A stretch of DNA of 38,854 nucleotides, taken from contig JAPPNY010000187.1 in NCBI GenBank assembly GCA_028818385.1, positions 1 to 38,854 of the forward strand, in the 5' to 3' direction. Numbering within the stretch: position 1 is the stretch's first letter; every line of letters starts with the position of its first letter. The notes beneath the pieces were generated by a model. It was given only the letters and a program-made list of their open reading frames with translations, ran no database searches and had not been told where the DNA came from. Below are positions 24,363-32,002 of this stretch, in pieces. Origin of the DNA: Spirochaetaceae bacterium. GTDB taxonomy: Bacteria > Spirochaetota > Spirochaetia > SZUA-6 > Bin103. A program made the translations under genes and the position numbers.

Positions 24363-26243
24363 GTGGCGCGCACGATCCATGAACCGGGTGAGATGAAGAT
24401 GACCGGAACAGCCGACAGGGGAGCACAAGCACGGCGCGAGCATCCGGTCTTGGAGGTGGCGGCGACGGATCCTCTGTTTCCGCGCTGTCGATTTCGGATA
24501 CACAGCCCGCTGGGGGCCGGGACCCTGGTGCGGATCCGCGCCAGCGGCGTCATGCTGCTGGTAAGCGTGCGCGTCACCGCGGTGCGTGCCGGCGGCGGTG
24601 AGCCCGTGCCGTTCGCCCATCGCTACGAGTGGGTGGAAATGGAGCGCCGCTGGAGCTGGTACCTCACCACGATGACGATGGCGGTAGTGCGTCTGCCGGA
24701 GGCTCTGCCCGCGGGCGCGGTGCTGGAGGTGGAGGCGGAGTACCAGGAACGGAAGATGCGCGGCGAGCGGGAGACCGGCCGTCCCTCGCCGCAGCAGTCG
24801 CGTGACCGCTACAGCGGGTTGACGTGGACGCTGCACGCGCTGGCGGTCGCCGACGTCGAAGCGGAGCAGGGCGAACCGGTGGCGGCGCCGTTCGAGGTGC
24901 GCTTCGTCGCGGGAGAGCCTGCGCGCCTTGCCGCCTTTCTGCGCCACGACGGGCGCCTGCGGGTGCGCCACTTCGACCGGGCCGGCAATCCCACCGCGAC
25001 GCAGGCGGGCGCCGGGCGGACAGCCGCGCAGGGCGGCGCGGGCCGCGTCGCGGTGCGGGACAGTGCCGGACGCACCGCCGTCAGCAACGCCCCGCCGCGT
25101 GCACTGGACGGAACGCCGATCTTCTTCGGCGAGTTCCACTGGCACACCGAGTTCTCGGGCGACGGTCAGCGTCCGACCGTGGATGCGCTGCGCAGCGCGC
25201 GTGACGAGCTGGCGCTCGACTTCGCCGGGCCGTCGGATCATCTGAGTCCGGCCGGGACCTACCGAAGCAGCGGTACGGAGCGGATCGTCACCCGCACGGT
25301 TGCCGAGCAGGCGGCGCTGTGCCGGCCGTTCGAGGAGCCGGGACGCTTCTGCGCGGTGCCGGCGGCGGAGCTGAGCCGCCGCTACGGGCACGCCAACCTC
25401 TACGCGGAGAGCTGGGACCTCCTGCTGGAGGTCACCGGACGGTTCGCTGCCGAGCTTGCTCCCGCCTGGGAACGGCAATCCGACCGGTACGACCTGGCGT
25501 CGTTGCTGCGGCTGTGTCCGCCGGGGCGCGCCCTGGTGGTGCCGCACCACACGAACATGGACTCCGATGTACGCGAGGGAGTGGTCCGCGCGGATGGGCG
25601 GCCCGCCTGGTGCGCCATGCACTGGCCGCTGCCGGCCGATCGCGACGTGGTGCGCCTGGTGGAGATGGTGCAGCAGCGCGGCTGCTTCGAAGCCGAGGAG
25701 ACCGATGAGCGGTGGCGCATCTGGGACGGTGGGCTCGGCGGCAGCGTGCGCACCGCGCTGGCGCGCGGCTACCGGCTCGGTTTCGTCGGCGGAACCGACA
25801 ACCACAGCGGCTGGCCGACGCGCATGGGCGACGGCTGCTGCGGGCTCACAGCGATACAGGCACCGGTGCTGGCCTGGGACGAGCTGTTCCGCGCCCTGTA
25901 CGCCCGGCGCTGCTATGCCACCACAGGCGCCCGAATCGTCGCCGACGTCACGCTGAACGGCGCCGCCATGGGCTGCGAGCTGCGGTTGGAGCCGGGCGCC
26001 GAGCGCCGCCTGCGCGTGATGATCCGCGGCACGGCCCCGCTTGCGTGCGTGCAGGTCGTCCACTGCGGCCACGTGCTGGCGGATCTGCCGGTGGCCGCCG
26101 GCAGCGAGGACCTCGACGCGGAGTGGGTCGACGAACGCCCCGGCCGGCCGCTGCAGGACGTCTACTACTACGTCCGGGCGCGCCAGCGCGACGGCGAATG
26201 TCTGTGGACGTCACCGTTCTGGGTCGATCTAATCGAAGATTGA
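24363..26243 (+). CDS. PHP-fold metallohydrolase (DUF3604/CehA-like)
   Basis: The C-terminal half is a PHP-type metal-dependent hydrolase. GEFHWHTEFSGDG (HxH) is near residues 255-267, and PSDH, PHHTN and GGTDNHSG supply further ligands, as in DUF3604/CehA-like proteins. The first ~200 residues are beta-rich and resemble the N-terminal domain of such proteins. Between them is a Gly/Ala-rich linker with three imperfect copies of a 9-10-residue unit (AGRTAAQGG, AGRVAVRDS, AGRTAVSN). GTG 24363 is the first start; ATG 24393 or 24399, the latter with GGTGAG upstream, may be the real one. The substrate, possibly a phosphodiester or carbohydrate ester, is unknown. Confidence 0.8.
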   Translation: MARTIHEPGEMKMTGTADRGAQARREHPVLEVAATDPLFPRCRFRIHSPLGAGTLVRIRASGVMLLVSVRVTAVRAGGGEPVPFAHRYEWVEMERRWSWYLTTMTMAVVRLPEALPAGAVLEVEAEYQERKMRGERETGRPSPQQSRDRYSGLTWTLHALAVADVEAEQGEPVAAPFEVRFVAGEPARLAAFLRHDGRLRVRHFDRAGNPTATQAGAGRTAAQGGAGRVAVRDSAGRTAVSNAPPRALDGTPIFFGEFHWHTEFSGDGQRPTVDALRSARDELALDFAGPSDHLSPAGTYRSSGTERIVTRTVAEQAALCRPFEEPGRFCAVPAAELSRRYGHANLYAESWDLLLEVTGRFAAELAPAWERQSDRYDLASLLRLCPPGRALVVPHHTNMDSDVREGVVRADGRPAWCAMHWPLPADRDVVRLVEMVQQRGCFEAEETDERWRIWDGGLGGSVRTALARGYRLGFVGGTDNHSGWPTRMGDGCCGLTAIQAPVLAWDELFRALYARRCYATTGARIVADVTLNGAAMGCELRLEPGAERRLRVMIRGTAPLACVQVVHCGHVLADLPVAAGSEDLDAEWVDERPGRPLQDVYYYVRARQRDGECLWTSPFWVDLIED

Positions 26244-26315
26244 GCATTCTGGAGGACACGGGAGGCCGCCGCCCATGTCCTTGACGCGAAGCGAACCCGC
26301 GCCTAGCCTTGCCGG

Positions 26316-26747
26316 ATGCCACGCGGGGGCAGAGTGCACAACGCCGGCATGGTGTTGTTACGGCTCGGTACCGGCGTGGTGTTCCTGTGGTTCGGCGTCA
26401 CCCAGCTCCGCGACCCGGACTTCGGCGCGGCCTACCTGCCCGAGTTCGTCTACGCGATCGGCGAGCAGCTCGGCATTATCGACTTCGACCTCCTGTTCAC
26501 GGTCATCCACGGCGCTGTCGAGGTGGCGCTCGGCAGCGCGTTGATCGTCGGCCTGTTCACACGGGCGGCGGCGCTGCTGCTGGCCGTGCAGCTTGCCGTG
26601 ATCGTCGTCACCCTCTACACGCTGGGGTTGCCGGCGATCGCGATCCGGGATTTCGGGGTGATGATCGCCACGCTGGTGGTGGCCATGAACGGCCCGGACC
26701 GCATGTCGGCCGACGGCTGGGGCAGGGGCAAGAGCCGCGGCGGATAG
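26316..26747 (+). CDS. DoxX-family membrane protein
   Basis: This small protein (143 residues) has four predicted membrane segments, typical of DoxX: one at about residues 12-30 (VLLRLGTGVVFLWFG), and others around 57-75, 80-103 and 108-122. The family includes subunits of quinone-linked oxidases and proteins of unknown role in redox balance; no partner oxidase gene is next to it. ATG 26316 is used, but ATG 26349 would begin right at the first helix. A candidate bidirectional hairpin terminator lies just downstream, between it and the convergent lipoprotein gene. Confidence 0.75.
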   Translation: MPRGGRVHNAGMVLLRLGTGVVFLWFGVTQLRDPDFGAAYLPEFVYAIGEQLGIIDFDLLFTVIHGAVEVALGSALIVGLFTRAAALLLAVQLAVIVVTLYTLGLPAIAIRDFGVMIATLVVAMNGPDRMSADGWGRGKSRGG

Positions 26748-26754
26748 CCGGATT

Positions 26755-26778
26755 CGCCGCGAATACGGATCCGCGGCG
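26755..26778. terminator. Hairpin between convergent genes
   Basis: CGCCGCG (26755-26761) and CGCGGCG (26772-26778) form a 7-base-pair GC stem with a 10-base loop, in the 54-base gap between the convergent DoxX and PD40 lipoprotein genes. No T run follows on either strand, so any termination would be weak or factor-assisted. Position supports a bidirectional role. Confidence 0.35.
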
Positions 26779-26801
26779 GACTTCGCCGGGGCCGGACCGG
26801 C

Positions 26802-27188
26802 TCAGGGCTGTCCTTCGATGACGAGCCGCCGCTGGTTGCCGCCGTCGGCGTCCATCAGGTAGAGCTGGATCGCGCCGTCGCGGTCCGAGCTGAACACGAT
26901 CATGGAGCCGTCCGGCGACCAGTTCGGGAAGAAGTCCTGCTTGTCGTTGTCGGTCAGGGCCTTCATGCCGGTGCCGTCGGCGTTGACCACGTAGATCTCC
27001 AGGTCGCCGTCATGATTGGCGGCGAACAGGATCTTTGATCCGTCAGGGGAGAACGAGGGGTCGGTCGACGCCGGCTGCTGCTGGGCAGCGGTCTGGGGGT
27101 TGGGAAAGCGCGGGAAGCAGCCGGTCAGGACCAGCGCGCCCCCGAGCACGATCAGCGCGGCGCGCAGAACGGACATCGGCTTCATCAC
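26802..27188 (-). CDS. Short lipoprotein with two PD40/TolB-type repeats
   Basis: This is a predicted lipoprotein. A hydrophobic signal (residues 5-22) ends in the lipobox LTGC, with the lipidated cysteine at about residue 24. The rest holds two PD40 (WD40-like beta-propeller) units: DPSFSPDGSKILFAAN and FPNWSPDGSMIVFSS, each followed by the DGDLEIYVVNADG-type strand. Full TolB propellers have five or six such units, so two are too few for a closed propeller. It may assemble with other chains or be a remnant. It is convergent with the DoxX gene and divergent from the antiporter gene. Confidence 0.75.
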   Translation of the reverse strand: MMKPMSVLRAALIVLGGALVLTGCFPRFPNPQTAAQQQPASTDPSFSPDGSKILFAANHDGDLEIYVVNADGTGMKALTDNDKQDFFPNWSPDGSMIVFSSDRDGAIQLYLMDADGGNQRRLVIEGQP

Positions 27189-27277
27189 GGCGCAGGCAGG
27201 CTACACCGCCGCCGGCCGGCATGCCAGACTGCCCGGTCGAATTGACGACGCTGCCGGCGGAACCTACGCTCTGAGCC

Positions 27278-28534
27278 GTGCAGTGGCTCGCAACGGCGGT
27301 CGAGCGAGTCGCGGCCGTCGCCGACGCCAGCCCGGTCCTCAGCCTGGGCATGCTCCTGCTGTGCGGCTACTTCGCCGGCCGGCTGGCCGGCCTCATCGGG
27401 TTGCCGGCCATCACCGGCTACATCGTTGCCGGGCTTGCGCTGGGAGACTCGGTCACGGGTCTTGTCACCCACCATGCGACCGCGCGGCTGCAGCCGGTCA
27501 CGGAGGTGGCGCTGGCCTTCATCGCCATCACGATCGGCGGCGAGTTTCAGCTTCCCAAGCTGCGCCGGTCCGGCGCCAAGATCCTGGTGATCACCGTGCT
27601 GGAGGCGTTCCTGGCGTTCCTGGTGGTCAGCACCGTGCTCAGGTTGCTCGGGCTGGAGTCCTGGTTCGCCCTGCTGCTGGGCGGTATCGCGGCGGCCACG
27701 GCGCCGGCGGCGACGGTCGTCATCGTCCGCGAGCTGAAGGTGCACGGCGAGTTCGTGGACTACCTGTACGGCGTCGTCGCCTTCGACGACGCCATCGCCG
27801 TCCTGCTGTTCAGCCTCATCCTGGCGCTGGTCACCCCGCTCCTGGGCGCGGCCGGAGCGGACCCCGGCGGCGTCCTGCACGCCGCCGCGGAGGCCGGGTC
27901 GGAGATCGGGCTCTCGGTGCTGCTCGGCGCCGTGGGCGCCGTGATCCTGCACGCGATCGCCCGCAGCGCGGCGTCCGACGGCGCCCGCATGGTGATCACC
28001 GTGGCGGTGGTGTTCATCGTCACCGCCGGCGCCCTCGCCCTGCACCTGTCGCCGCTGCTCGCGAACATGATGTTCGGGGCGGTGCTGATCAATCTGAGCC
28101 CGTCCAACCGGCAGCTCTTCATGGTGCTGGAACCGGTGACGCCGCCGATCTTCGCCCTGTTCTTCATCCTGGCCGGCGCCGAGCTGCAACTCTCGGTGTT
28201 CATGGAGCTGATCATCGTCGGCTACGGCTTCGTCTACCTGGCGGCCCGCTTCGCCGGCAAGATGGTAGGGTCGTACCTCGGCGCGCGCGTGATGAGCGCG
28301 CCGGCCGGTGTGCGCCGCTACCTTGGCTTCTGCCTGTTTCCGCAGGCGGGCGTGGCGATCGGTCTGGCACTGTTCCTGCAGGGCGCGAGCGTGGTGGCGA
28401 CGGCTGCGGAGGATATTCAGCGCCTGGTGACGCAGTTGGTCAACATCGTGCTCCTGAGCGTGTTCATCAACGAGCTGATCGGCCCGTTGATCTCGCGCTA
28501 CGGCGTGACCCGCGGCGTTGCAGCGCAGCGCTAG
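27278..28534 (+). CDS. Cation/proton antiporter, CPA2 (Na+/H+ exchanger) family
   Basis: This 418-residue integral membrane protein has about 11-12 hydrophobic segments in the CPA2 order, starting with LGMLLLCGYFAGRLAGLIGLP and GYIVAGLALG. AFDDAIAVLLF (Asp170-Asp171) matches the paired acidic ion-binding site of electrogenic antiporters. No C-terminal TrkA-N or universal-stress domain is attached; the protein ends shortly after the last helix. The start is GTG 27278. The ion is not determinable from sequence. The next gene, a PTS-IIA-like protein, begins 30 bases on and may regulate it, which is inference from position. Confidence 0.9.
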   Translation: MQWLATAVERVAAVADASPVLSLGMLLLCGYFAGRLAGLIGLPAITGYIVAGLALGDSVTGLVTHHATARLQPVTEVALAFIAITIGGEFQLPKLRRSGAKILVITVLEAFLAFLVVSTVLRLLGLESWFALLLGGIAAATAPAATVVIVRELKVHGEFVDYLYGVVAFDDAIAVLLFSLILALVTPLLGAAGADPGGVLHAAAEAGSEIGLSVLLGAVGAVILHAIARSAASDGARMVITVAVVFIVTAGALALHLSPLLANMMFGAVLINLSPSNRQLFMVLEPVTPPIFALFFILAGAELQLSVFMELIIVGYGFVYLAARFAGKMVGSYLGARVMSAPAGVRRYLGFCLFPQAGVAIGLALFLQGASVVATAAEDIQRLVTQLVNIVLLSVFINELIGPLISRYGVTRGVAAQR

Positions 28535-28563
28535 GAGTGGTAACGATGGAGGAGAGGTAGATC

Positions 28564-29391
28564 GTGGAGCTACGCGAGATCATCGACGCGCGCGCCTGCA
28601 CCGTGGCGCTCAGCGCGACCGCCAAGGAGCAGTGCGTGCGCGAGCTGGCGGAGCTGATCAGCGCCGGCCTGGAGGGAGTCACCGCGGACGAGCTGCACCG
28701 GGCGCTGGTGGAGCGCGAGGAGGCGGGGTCGACCGGGTTCGAGGACGGCGTCGCCATGCCGCATGCGCGGCTGCCGCAGGTGTCTCAGTTCGTGTTCGGC
28801 ATCGCCGTGTCCAAGCGCGGCATCGACTACGACAGCGTCGACGGCAAGCGCACGCGGCTGTTCTTCGTGCTGGTCGGACCGGACGAGGATCCGCAGCAGT
28901 ACCTGCAGCTCCTGGCGCAGATCTCCCGGACCGGCCTCAGCCGGCGGCTGCATGAGGAGCTGCTGGCCGCGCCGACGCGCCAGCAACTCGCCGACGCGTT
29001 CGCGGCGCACCTGGAACCGGCCGTGGCGCGCGCTGCCGCCGGCACCTCACGCATTGGCGACCGGTTGCTGTTCGTGGTGGTATACGAGCAGCGCTACTTC
29101 GATGACATCGTCACGCTGTTCCTGGAGCGCGGCATCCGCGGCGCCGCGGTGTTCGACACCAAGGGCATCCGCGGGCACCTTACCAGCGTGCCGATCTTCG
29201 GCGACTTCCTGAATTTCCTTGGCGAGAAGAGCGATATGAGCAGGACCATCATGGCCGTCGTGCCGGCGGGCGAGTTCGACCGGCTGATCGCCGGCATCGA
29301 GGAGATCACCGGCGACCTCGACTCCCATGCGGACGCGGCGATCCTGGCGATCGACCTTGCGTTCAGCAAGGGCTCACTGGAGCGCGCCTGA
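28564..29391 (+). CDS. PTS EIIA-like protein with extra C-terminal domain
   Basis: Residues 1-150 are a fructose/nitrogen-type EIIA domain: the phosphorylated histidine is His67 in AMPHARL, preceded by REEAGSTGFEDG. The remaining ~115 residues form a separate alpha/beta region (LLFVVVYEQRYFDDIVTLF, then IMAVVPAGEFDRLI) with a strand-helix rhythm similar to small ligand-sensing PII-like folds; I do not assign it firmly. No EI, HPr, EIIB or EIIC is near. The start is GTG 28564, preceded by a strong ribosome site (GGAGGAGAGG at 28549-28558). It is co-directional with the antiporter and overlaps the E2 gene by one base, suggesting regulatory coupling; that is unproven. Confidence 0.85.
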   Translation: MELREIIDARACTVALSATAKEQCVRELAELISAGLEGVTADELHRALVEREEAGSTGFEDGVAMPHARLPQVSQFVFGIAVSKRGIDYDSVDGKRTRLFFVLVGPDEDPQQYLQLLAQISRTGLSRRLHEELLAAPTRQQLADAFAAHLEPAVARAAAGTSRIGDRLLFVVVYEQRYFDDIVTLFLERGIRGAAVFDTKGIRGHLTSVPIFGDFLNFLGEKSDMSRTIMAVVPAGEFDRLIAGIEEITGDLDSHADAAILAIDLAFSKGSLERA

Positions 29392-30668
29392 TGGCCGTCC
29401 CGGTTCGCCCGCCGCTGGCGCAGCCCGGCGAGACCCGCACCATCATCGCCTGGACCAGGGAGATCGGTGATCCGGTGAGCGCCGGAGAGACGATCTGCGA
29501 GGTGGAGACCGACAAGGCCACGGTCGAGATCGAATCGCAAGCCGACGGCGTGCTGGTCGCGAAGCTGTTCGACGTCGGGGAGGAGATCCCGGAGGACGGA
29601 CCGATCGCGATGGTCGGCACGGCCGAAGAGATCGGGAGCACGGAGGCCGGCGTGGCCGAAACGGACACCGAGCCGGCTGACGCAGCCCCGCCGGCACCGG
29701 CCGAACCAGGCGCCCCCGCGGCACCCACCGCTCCGGCGCCCACTCCCGCTGCTCCCGCGGCGGCGGACGCGCCGCGGCGCCTGGCGGTCTCGCCACGGGC
29801 GCGCAAGCGGGCCGCCGAGTTGTCGGTGACGCTGACCGGCCTGACCGGCACCGGCCCCGGCGGCCGCATCATCGAGCGCGATGTGCTGGCAGCCGGCGCC
29901 GCGGCACCGGCTGCCGCTCCGGCGCAACCTCCCGTCCCGGCTCCTGCCCCGTCCGCGGCCGATCATGCTGTTGCCGAGCAGGTGATCCCGGTGCGCGGCG
30001 CCCGCCGCCTGGTCGCCGAGCGCATGCACGCCTCGCTGCGCGACACGGCGCAGCTCACCATGACCTCCTACGCGGACGCCACGCGGCTCCTGCAGCTCCG
30101 CGCCGCCTTCAAGACCGCCGATCCGCAGTTCGAGATGAGCGACGTGACCCTCAACGACCTGCTGCTGTTCGCGGTGGCCAGGACCCTGACCGAGCACCCG
30201 GAGCTCAATGCGACCTGCCGCGACGGCGAAGGCGGGTTGGAGATCGTACGCTCGGCCGCCGTCCACCTGGCGTTTGCGGTCGACACGCCGCGCGTGTTGA
30301 TGGTGCCGGTGATCCGCGACGCCGCCGGCCTGCGGGTCCGCGAGCTGTCGGCCAGCGCCGCAGACTTGGCCGAGCGCTGCCGCGAAGGGTCGATCACGCC
30401 GGCGGAGCTGTCCGGCGGCACCTTCACCGTGAGCAACCTGGGCAGCTTCGGCGTGGAGTCGTTCACGCCGATCCTGAATCCGCCGCAGGCCGCCATCCTG
30501 GGCGTGGGCGCGGTGACCTGGCGGCCGATCGGGGAGCAGGAGGTCCAGCAGCAGATCGCGCTGTCGCTGACGATCGACCACCGGCTGATCGACGGCGCTC
30601 CGGCGGCGCGGTTCCTGCAGACGCTGTGCGCCCGCATCGCCGAGCTGGACGTGCTGCTCGCCCTGTGA
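29391..30668 (+). CDS. 2-oxoacid dehydrogenase E2 (dihydrolipoamide acyltransferase)
   Basis: This is the E2 core of a pyruvate-, 2-oxoglutarate- or branched-chain-type dehydrogenase complex. The lipoyl domain carries ETDKATVE with Lys42 as the lipoylated residue. An Ala/Pro-rich linker is followed by a peripheral-subunit-binding domain (SPRARKRAAEL, about residues 130-165), another linker, and the catalytic domain ending in the acyltransferase motif HRLIDG near residue 400. There is one lipoyl domain. Neither E1 nor E3 is next to it, so the acyl specificity is open. ATG 29391 overlaps the stop of the PTS-IIA-like gene by one base. Confidence 0.93.
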   Translation: MAVPVRPPLAQPGETRTIIAWTREIGDPVSAGETICEVETDKATVEIESQADGVLVAKLFDVGEEIPEDGPIAMVGTAEEIGSTEAGVAETDTEPADAAPPAPAEPGAPAAPTAPAPTPAAPAAADAPRRLAVSPRARKRAAELSVTLTGLTGTGPGGRIIERDVLAAGAAAPAAAPAQPPVPAPAPSAADHAVAEQVIPVRGARRLVAERMHASLRDTAQLTMTSYADATRLLQLRAAFKTADPQFEMSDVTLNDLLLFAVARTLTEHPELNATCRDGEGGLEIVRSAAVHLAFAVDTPRVLMVPVIRDAAGLRVRELSASAADLAERCREGSITPAELSGGTFTVSNLGSFGVESFTPILNPPQAAILGVGAVTWRPIGEQEVQQQIALSLTIDHRLIDGAPAARFLQTLCARIAELDVLLAL

Positions 30669-30678
30669 GTCCCGGCCC

Positions 30679-31602
30679 TTGAGTGGCGGTCAGGCAATCC
30701 TCGCTCTGATCGGAAACACGCCGCTGGCTCCCATCCGCCACGGCATTCCGGGCGTGGAGGTGTACGCCAAGCTCGAGTACTACAACCCCACCGGCTCGGT
30801 GAAGGACCGCGCGGTCAAGGGAATGATCGAGCAGGCGCTCGCCTGCGACCGGTTGGCCGGCCGCACCCTGATCGAGGCGACCAGCGGCAACACCGGCATC
30901 GCCCTGGCCGCGATCGGCGCCGCGCTGCGGCTCGGCGTGCACATCCTCATGCCGGCCAACGCCTCGCCCGAGCGCAAGCGGCTGCTGGCCACCCTGGGCG
31001 CGGCGGTCACTTACACCGACCCGCTGGAGGGGACCGACGGCGCGCAGGCGGAGGCGCGGCGGCGGGTGGCGGCCGAACCGGAGCGCTACTACTACCCCGA
31101 CCAGTACGCCAACGCCGCCAACTGGCAGGCGCATTACCGCGGCACGGGCCCGGAGATCTGGGAGCAGACCCGCCGGCGCGTCACCCACTTCGTCGCCGGG
31201 CTGGGCACCTCGGGCACCTTCATCGGCACCTCCCGCTTCCTGCAGGGCAAGGGGGTGCGCTGCATCGCCGTGCAGCCCGACACGCCGCTGCACGGTCTGG
31301 AGGGCTGGAAGCACATGCCCACCGTCGCGCACGTGCCGGCCATCTACGACGCCGAGATCTGCGCCGACCCGATCGAGGTCCCCACGCCGGAGGCGTACCG
31401 CATGGCGGTCGCGGCCGGGCGCTACCTGGGCCTCCCGCTCAGTCCCTCGTCGGCCGCCAACCTGGCGGCTGCCCTGCGCGCCGCGCGCGAGGCCGGCCCG
31501 GGCGCGGTGGTGGTGACGGTGTTCCCGGACAACTCGCTCAAGTACTTGGCCGACGACTTCTGGGGGCAACATGACGACGATCTCGAAGACCCTTTCGCGT
31601 GA
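30679..31602 (+). CDS. cysM: Cysteine synthase, CysM type
   Basis: This PLP enzyme of the O-acetylserine/O-phosphoserine sulfhydrylase family has the PLP lysine in SVKDRA at Lys42. The substrate-binding ATSGNTGIAL is near residue 68, and the cofactor phosphate loop (GLGTSGTFIGTSRF) is near residue 174. The 307-residue length fits CysM. In Mycobacterium, CysM takes sulfide from a CysO-thiocarboxylate carrier. The adjoining peptidase and carrier genes here make that version the likely one, by context. The start is TTG 30679, the only in-frame start before the conserved IGNTPL block. Its last 32 bases overlap the next gene. Confidence 0.92.
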   Translation: MSGGQAILALIGNTPLAPIRHGIPGVEVYAKLEYYNPTGSVKDRAVKGMIEQALACDRLAGRTLIEATSGNTGIALAAIGAALRLGVHILMPANASPERKRLLATLGAAVTYTDPLEGTDGAQAEARRRVAAEPERYYYPDQYANAANWQAHYRGTGPEIWEQTRRRVTHFVAGLGTSGTFIGTSRFLQGKGVRCIAVQPDTPLHGLEGWKHMPTVAHVPAIYDAEICADPIEVPTPEAYRMAVAAGRYLGLPLSPSSAANLAAALRAAREAGPGAVVVTVFPDNSLKYLADDFWGQHDDDLEDPFA

Positions 31603-31999
31603 CATGGAGCGCGCCGGCGAGCGCGCTTATCCGTACGAGTGCGTCGGGGCACTGTTCGGCACGCGTCCGCCGTCCGGACCGGTCATCACCGAGGTCAGGC
31701 CGCTCGACAACGACTCCGAGGAGGACCGGCGCCGCCGCTTCCACGTCTCCGACCGCGACTACCTGGCCTGCGAGCGCCACGCCACCGGGGCCGGCCTGGA
31801 GCTGCTCGGCTTCTACCACTCGCACCCCGACCATCCGGCCGAGCCGTCCGGCACCGACCTGAGCTATGCGATGCCGCTGTTCTTGTATATCATTATCTCT
31901 ATACAGAGGGCGGAATACCGCGGCCAGACGGGCTGCTTCGTGCTGAACGACGACGGCAGTTCCTTTCGCCGCGAGCCGATACGCGTCCTCGGGGATTGA
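31571..31999 (+). CDS. M67 (JAMM/Mov34) zinc metallopeptidase, Mec-type
   Basis: This 142-residue single-domain JAMM peptidase has all zinc ligands and acids in place: Glu23 in PYECVGALFG and the HSHP...SGTD block (His83, His85, Ser93, Asp96). In Mycobacterium the homologue Mec cleaves cysteine from the C-terminus of the CysO-cysteine adduct, completing thiocarboxylate-based cysteine synthesis. It starts inside the 3' end of cysM and ends 3 bases before the carrier-E1 fusion gene, a tight three-gene unit. Release of the fused carrier from its E1 partner is an additional possible role (see findings). Confidence 0.92.
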   Translation: MTTISKTLSRDMERAGERAYPYECVGALFGTRPPSGPVITEVRPLDNDSEEDRRRRFHVSDRDYLACERHATGAGLELLGFYHSHPDHPAEPSGTDLSYAMPLFLYIIISIQRAEYRGQTGCFVLNDDGSSFRREPIRVLGD

Positions 32000-32002
32000 T
32001 CC

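Noticed and set aside
22995..26072. Minus-strand open frame of over 1000 codons opposite the mevalonate kinases and PHP gene
   Set aside because: It is antisense to clear enzymes, has Arg/His/Gln-rich composition typical of GC-rich shadow frames, and no family motif.
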